Shown one piece after another: positions 60,498-64,000 of a stretch of DNA of 64,000 nt. Location: the NCBI RefSeq assembly GCF_029946505.1, contig NZ_JARZHG010000046.1, forward strand, positions 1 through 64,000. The letters are read 5' to 3'. The translations under genes were made by a program, and so were the position numbers. Source of the stretch: Polyangium sp. y55x31 (GTDB lineage: Bacteria > Myxococcota_A > Polyangia > Polyangiales > Polyangiaceae). How positions within the stretch are numbered: the first letter of the stretch is position 1; the number at the start of each line of letters is the position of its first letter. The notes under the pieces are model-generated. The model was not told the DNA's origin. It searched no databases and saw nothing but the letters and a program-made list of their open reading frames with translations.

Positions 60498-61045
60498 GGA
60501 TCGGGGGGTTGCAGCAGCAGGAGCCCCACCCAGCAGACGAGCGTCGCGAGGGTCGCGGAAATGCCCTCCACTTGCTCGGCGAGCTCTGCGCGTGCGCAGA
60601 CAGAGGCTGCATGAAGATCCTCGCGGGCGCCGCCATCGAGCGCGGCGACGCAGGCACTGTACCCCTGGGAATAACGCCCGCGATACTTCACCCAGTCGTC
60701 GTCCGCGCGGAGGCGCATGATCACCATGGCGCCCCAGAGGAGCGGCAAAGCCAGGGCCAAGCCCACGAGCACGAGCCTGAAACCCATGCGCTGCTTGCGT
60801 GAGGATACCTCCTCGCGCGGGGGGCGTTCGCCGCCGCGTCTCCAAGCTCGCCAGCGCGAAGCCACGACAGGAACGACCATCAGCAACAGACCGCCAATCA
60901 TTAGCACCAGGATGGCGACCAGGTAATTCCGAAGAGGGGTGTCCTGCAGGTACAATGCGAGGAGGAGCGCGCTTCCCGCCGTGCACATGAGGCCGCTCGC
61001 CATGATCCTCGCCGAGAACCTCGCCTTCGTGCCCTTGCCCGTCAT
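60491..61045 (-). CDS. Small membrane protein between the two STAND genes
   Basis: The 184-residue protein has about four hydrophobic segments (MASGLMCTAGSALLLALYL, LVAILVLMIGGLLLMVVPVV, LVLVGLALALPLLWGAMVIM and the last LATLVCWVGLLLL). A polar loop with two Cys residues lies between the third and fourth. The ATG overlaps the stop of the right-hand STAND gene (ATGA), so it is its operon partner. The 3' ends of this gene and of the left STAND gene overlap by 7 bases. It may form or regulate a membrane pore with the STAND protein, but this is speculation. Confidence 0.7.
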   Translation of the reverse strand: MTGKGTKARFSARIMASGLMCTAGSALLLALYLQDTPLRNYLVAILVLMIGGLLLMVVPVVASRWRAWRRGGERPPREEVSSRKQRMGFRLVLVGLALALPLLWGAMVIMRLRADDDWVKYRGRYSQGYSACVAALDGGAREDLHAASVCARAELAEQVEGISATLATLVCWVGLLLLQPPDPQ

Positions 61046-64000
61046 TGCTTCCACAACTCTCCGTGGCGACCCGCGTGGACCCGGAGCTCTCGCTCCCACG
61101 TCGCGAGGAGCTCTCGCGGCTCTCCGGTCATCCCCTCGGCGGGGGGAGCACGATCGACGATCTGGACGCTCCAGACGTTGGTCCTCGTGACCGCATCGCT
61201 ACTTTGCGTCAATACCCACAGGCGCTCGAGCTCCGGATCAGCGCTGACCGAAGCCATGGATGCGCCCTTGCCGATCTTCCGGCTCGCGATCGGTTCGAGC
61301 CCCTCGGGGGAAATGGCGACGAACAGGACCCATGACTCGCCCACGAGCGCCGCGATCCGCCCGTCCTCGGAGAAGACGGGCGCGCGGTCGAGTCTGCTCG
61401 GGAGAGGCAGCGGCGCCCCCGCTTCGCCACAGGAGCGCGCCTCGTCGGCGCGCCTCAGGTGCGCCCCTTCCTCGTCGACCACGACGAGGAAACGCCCGTC
61501 GGGGGTGGCCTCCACGCGAGGGGAGAAGCTCGGGAGCGCGCAGATCTCCTCCCCGTCCTCCACGCGAACCACTAGCGTCGATCCGCCTCGCGAGATCGTC
61601 GCGAGCGCGCCGCCCGAGAGGAACGTGTTGCTCGCGAGGCGCGCGCCGTTGAATTCCCGGACGATCGTCGCGGAAGCAGGGTCCCAGAGATCGACGCCCT
61701 TGGCCGTGTGGATCACGACCCTGTGACTCTGCGGGCTCACGGCCAGGCCATAAACCGTCGTATTCGGCGTAATGTCCGGCCCCACCTGCCGGCATGTCTG
61801 CGCGTCCCACGCGCGGACCACACCCTTCGACACCGTCACGACGAAGTCCCCCTCCGCGCTCATGTCCAATGCGTCCACCACGTTATCCGGTATTTGGAGC
61901 TCGGTTGCCTGACCCGTCTCTCGATCGATGATCACGACCCGGCGCCCAACCGCGAAGGCCACGCGGCGCGCCGCCCAGACAATCCGGTCGGACGTGTCGT
62001 CATCCCTGGGCAAGAGGACTTCGTTCGTCGGAATCCCCGTCCGCATGTCCCAGAGCGTAAGGGAAGCGAAGCCGGCCGGCAGTCGAACCTCCACGACCTG
62101 CTGGCCGTCGGATGTCGCGTAGGTGTTGCCGTTCCAAAGTTCCAGGGTCAGCGCGCCCGCGCCGGACGAACGCGCCTCCTTCTCCTGCCCGACGATGGAC
62201 GCCAGATAGGCGAGCTCCCGACGGTTCTCGGCGTCCTCGTGCAAATCGAGCGCCCGGAGCCTCCAGTAAAGCGCCTCCTCCAGCTTGCCCTGGATCGAGG
62301 CGGAGAGGCCCCACCCGGCCATCCACCGCGCGAGGGATTCGCGGGCGGCGTCCTCGTGGCCCGGGAAGCGATACCAATCGAGGTACGCCCGGGTGGCCTG
62401 CACGTACGAGGCCGCGTTCTGGACCCGCGGCGCATACAGCGCCGGCAGGTGCACCACGTACGCCCATGCGCAGACCACGCCGATCATCCCCAGCGCGAGG
62501 ACCACCACGAGGGTCTGCCTGCGCCCGCGCAGGGCTCGCGCGCGGAGCTGCCGCTCACGCTCGACTTCGCATTCGCGCCACCATGCCTCCCGGTCCTCTC
62601 CCCACGGGAGCGCGTCGCGACGCGCCTGGATACGCAGGTACTCCGCGTCGCTCAGCGAGATGGCCCTCTTGTTCCCCTGCGCGTCGGCCTCGACGAGGAG
62701 GGACACCGTCCGATGGAGCGCGAAGAGATCCTCGTCGACCCCGTACATCGCTCGCTCCGCGGGGATCACGAAGACGTCCCGCACGATGTTCGCCAGGCTG
62801 TCGTGGCGGAGGGTGTAGTACTCCCGCAGGTCGTACTCGCCTTTCTCCTTGAGGAGCAGGCGCGTTTCGTTCGTCAGCTTGTCGAGGATGATCTGCGCCT
62901 GAGAGCCGAGGCTCTTGTCGAGCTCCCCGACGAACGCGCGGCCGTCCCGCTTCAGGTGGGCCTCAGCGACATCCCCCAGCGCGAACAAGGCCAGGTGCTT
63001 CTGCCGACGGTCCGCGTGCTCCAATGCGTCGGCCAGCTCGAGATGAAACAGGTCGTGCAATGCGCTCCGGATGAGCGCATCGATATCGTCGGGCACGTGC
63101 AGCCGGCGAATGCCGTCATCGTCGGGGTCGGTGGTCTTGTAGAGGCGATGGAGCACGGCCTGGAGTTCGAGCACGAGGGGCGCGCGGGGGCGATCGACGC
63201 GCGCCCGGGCGAAGGCCGCCGCGAGCTTTTGCGCCGCCCCCTCGACGAAGAGCACCGGATACCGGAGCGAACCGTCCTCCTTCTCCCGTCCGAGCGGCGC
63301 CTCGATGGCCTCGAGGAAGAGCTCCTCCGAGCGCGCGGCGTCCCCCCCGGCAGGTGGCTCGCCGAAAGGAAGGAGCGGGTACTCGCTCCAGTAATCGGGC
63401 AGCGTGAGGTCGCGCGGTAAGCTGCCCTCGGCCTCAGAATCGCTGACGCACACCTTGGCGAGGACGTCCTCGAGCCAGCTCACGATCGCGCCGTGATACT
63501 CCTGCCGATACGCGAAGACCCACTGACAACGGAAGCGACCGTCGGGGAGCGGCTTCGCGGCGGTCTCGGCGAGGGCGCGGCCGAGGACGGCGAGGCGCGC
63601 GTCGCAATCCTCGCTCCGCATCACGTACTCGAAATGATCGAGGATCAAGATCGGGGGATCCCGGGCCGGCTGCAATCGCGCCAGGTGGTCGAAGAACGCC
63701 GCGACGTCGCCCACGGGCAATTCGTAGCCGGGCGGGAGCGACGCGAGCTTGTCCAGGAGTTGCCGCAGCACCGGCGGCTCGTTCGGCATCTCGGGGAGCG
63801 CCGTCGGGCGCCCTCGCATTTGCAGTGCCGGAACCAGGCCCGCGCGCAAAAACGAGGTCTTGCCGGCCCCGGACGGGGCATGAATACACACGACGAGCTT
63901 CTTCTTGGCCCCGAGCGCCCCGAGGATCTCGGCCACGGCCTCGTCACGTCCCTTGAAGAGCTCAGGGCGCATGTAGGCGCCGAGGTGCGGATAAGGCTCC
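61042..64000 (-). CDS. STAND NTPase with transmembrane helix and beta-propeller, N-terminus beyond the window
   Basis: At least 985 residues. An internal ATG at 63972 is not the start: the frame continues to the window edge and reads EPYPHLGAYMRPELFKGRD, matching PYPLLDPIEDPELFKGRD of the left paralogue. Walker A is HAPSGAGKTS, Walker B is PPILILDHFE, and the late LRHDSLANIV matches the STAND winged-helix end. One transmembrane helix follows (TLVVVLALGMIGVVCAWAYV). The propeller is shorter than in the left paralogue (about 400 residues). The small membrane protein gene is coupled to its stop. The pair of facing paralogues suggests an old inverted duplication. Confidence 0.83.
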   Translation of the reverse strand, partial: EPYPHLGAYMRPELFKGRDEAVAEILGALGAKKKLVVCIHAPSGAGKTSFLRAGLVPALQMRGRPTALPEMPNEPPVLRQLLDKLASLPPGYELPVGDVAAFFDHLARLQPARDPPILILDHFEYVMRSEDCDARLAVLGRALAETAAKPLPDGRFRCQWVFAYRQEYHGAIVSWLEDVLAKVCVSDSEAEGSLPRDLTLPDYWSEYPLLPFGEPPAGGDAARSEELFLEAIEAPLGREKEDGSLRYPVLFVEGAAQKLAAAFARARVDRPRAPLVLELQAVLHRLYKTTDPDDDGIRRLHVPDDIDALIRSALHDLFHLELADALEHADRRQKHLALFALGDVAEAHLKRDGRAFVGELDKSLGSQAQIILDKLTNETRLLLKEKGEYDLREYYTLRHDSLANIVRDVFVIPAERAMYGVDEDLFALHRTVSLLVEADAQGNKRAISLSDAEYLRIQARRDALPWGEDREAWWRECEVERERQLRARALRGRRQTLVVVLALGMIGVVCAWAYVVHLPALYAPRVQNAASYVQATRAYLDWYRFPGHEDAARESLARWMAGWGLSASIQGKLEEALYWRLRALDLHEDAENRRELAYLASIVGQEKEARSSGAGALTLELWNGNTYATSDGQQVVEVRLPAGFASLTLWDMRTGIPTNEVLLPRDDDTSDRIVWAARRVAFAVGRRVVIIDRETGQATELQIPDNVVDALDMSAEGDFVVTVSKGVVRAWDAQTCRQVGPDITPNTTVYGLAVSPQSHRVVIHTAKGVDLWDPASATIVREFNGARLASNTFLSGGALATISRGGSTLVVRVEDGEEICALPSFSPRVEATPDGRFLVVVDEEGAHLRRADEARSCGEAGAPLPLPSRLDRAPVFSEDGRIAALVGESWVLFVAISPEGLEPIASRKIGKGASMASVSADPELERLWVLTQSSDAVTRTNVWSVQIVDRAPPAEGMTGEPRELLATWERELRVHAGRHGELWKQ

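Noticed and set aside
63970-63972. ATG taken as the start of the right-hand STAND protein
   Set aside because: The frame stays open to the window edge and the residues before this ATG align with the left paralogue, so the start lies outside.

Overview
The window is high-GC DNA from a bacterium. Strong GC bias at third codon positions produces long antisense open frames. FHA-sigma54 activators, Hanks-type kinases, SBBP/MopE-like lipoproteins, an ECF sigma factor with a TPR/PEGA barrel partner, and HEAT-repeat secreted proteins together point to a myxobacterium of the Sorangium/Polyangium type. That assignment is inferred from gene content; no rRNA or tRNA gene is present to confirm it.

Region 1 (1 to about 17 kb) looks like an integrated or formerly plasmid-like element. 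It has two paralogous winged-helix proteins that resemble replication initiators (one runs off the left edge), a ParA ATPase coupled to a small ribbon-helix-helix-like partner, a second small RHH-like protein, a tyrosine recombinase with a decayed partial copy beside it, and cargo: aldo/keto reductase with LysR, SDR with MarR, an SDR remnant and secreted proteins. The intergenic spaces carry about 22 copies of an unusual site family, the 'octads': tetramer cores GTAC, GTCC or GGAC repeated every 8 bp, usually three or four per site. Many lie between convergent genes, so they cannot all be promoters. Three sit on or against the start codons of parA, the SDR and the recombinase. The last copy is at 30.77 kb and none was seen to the right of it. 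This is the most novel feature: a possible ParA/RHH-type partition or element-wide control system with dispersed centromere-like sites.

Region 2 (about 14.7 to 20.5 kb) holds surface proteins (an SBBP beta-propeller lipoprotein, a Cys-rich lipoprotein, a TPR/PEGA/outer-membrane barrel), a Rid-family protein and an ECF sigma factor carrying its own C-terminal membrane segment. Region 3 (20.6 to 30.7 kb) is a translationally coupled type VI secretion cargo operon: VgrG, DUF6484 protein, PAAR-like VRR-NUC nuclease effector, DUF3396 immunity protein, membrane-anchored protein, DUF2169 protein, ketosynthase-like protein and an unknown protein, followed by two genes on the other strand. Region 4 (30.9 to 33.1 kb) has SprT-like, small phage-like and DUF6884 genes. 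The last reads into the antisense of its neighbour and may mark the right boundary of the accessory DNA.

Region 5 (33 to 53 kb) looks like ordinary chromosome: a HEAT-repeat secreted protein and its large secreted neighbour, a frameshifted TPR lipoprotein pseudogene, a phospho-signalling block (two near-identical FHA-sigma54 activators and two Ser/Thr kinases, one a large kinase/STAND/TPR protein), a lipoprotein and an opp-type peptide ABC transporter operon (oppA-B-C).

Region 6 (53.3 to 64 kb) has three collinear minus-strand genes with frame changes, one at a good -1 slippery heptamer. A divergent RHH protein follows, with AT-rich palindromes between. Then come two paralogous STAND-NTPase/transmembrane/beta-propeller proteins facing each other across a small membrane protein. 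The second runs off the right edge.
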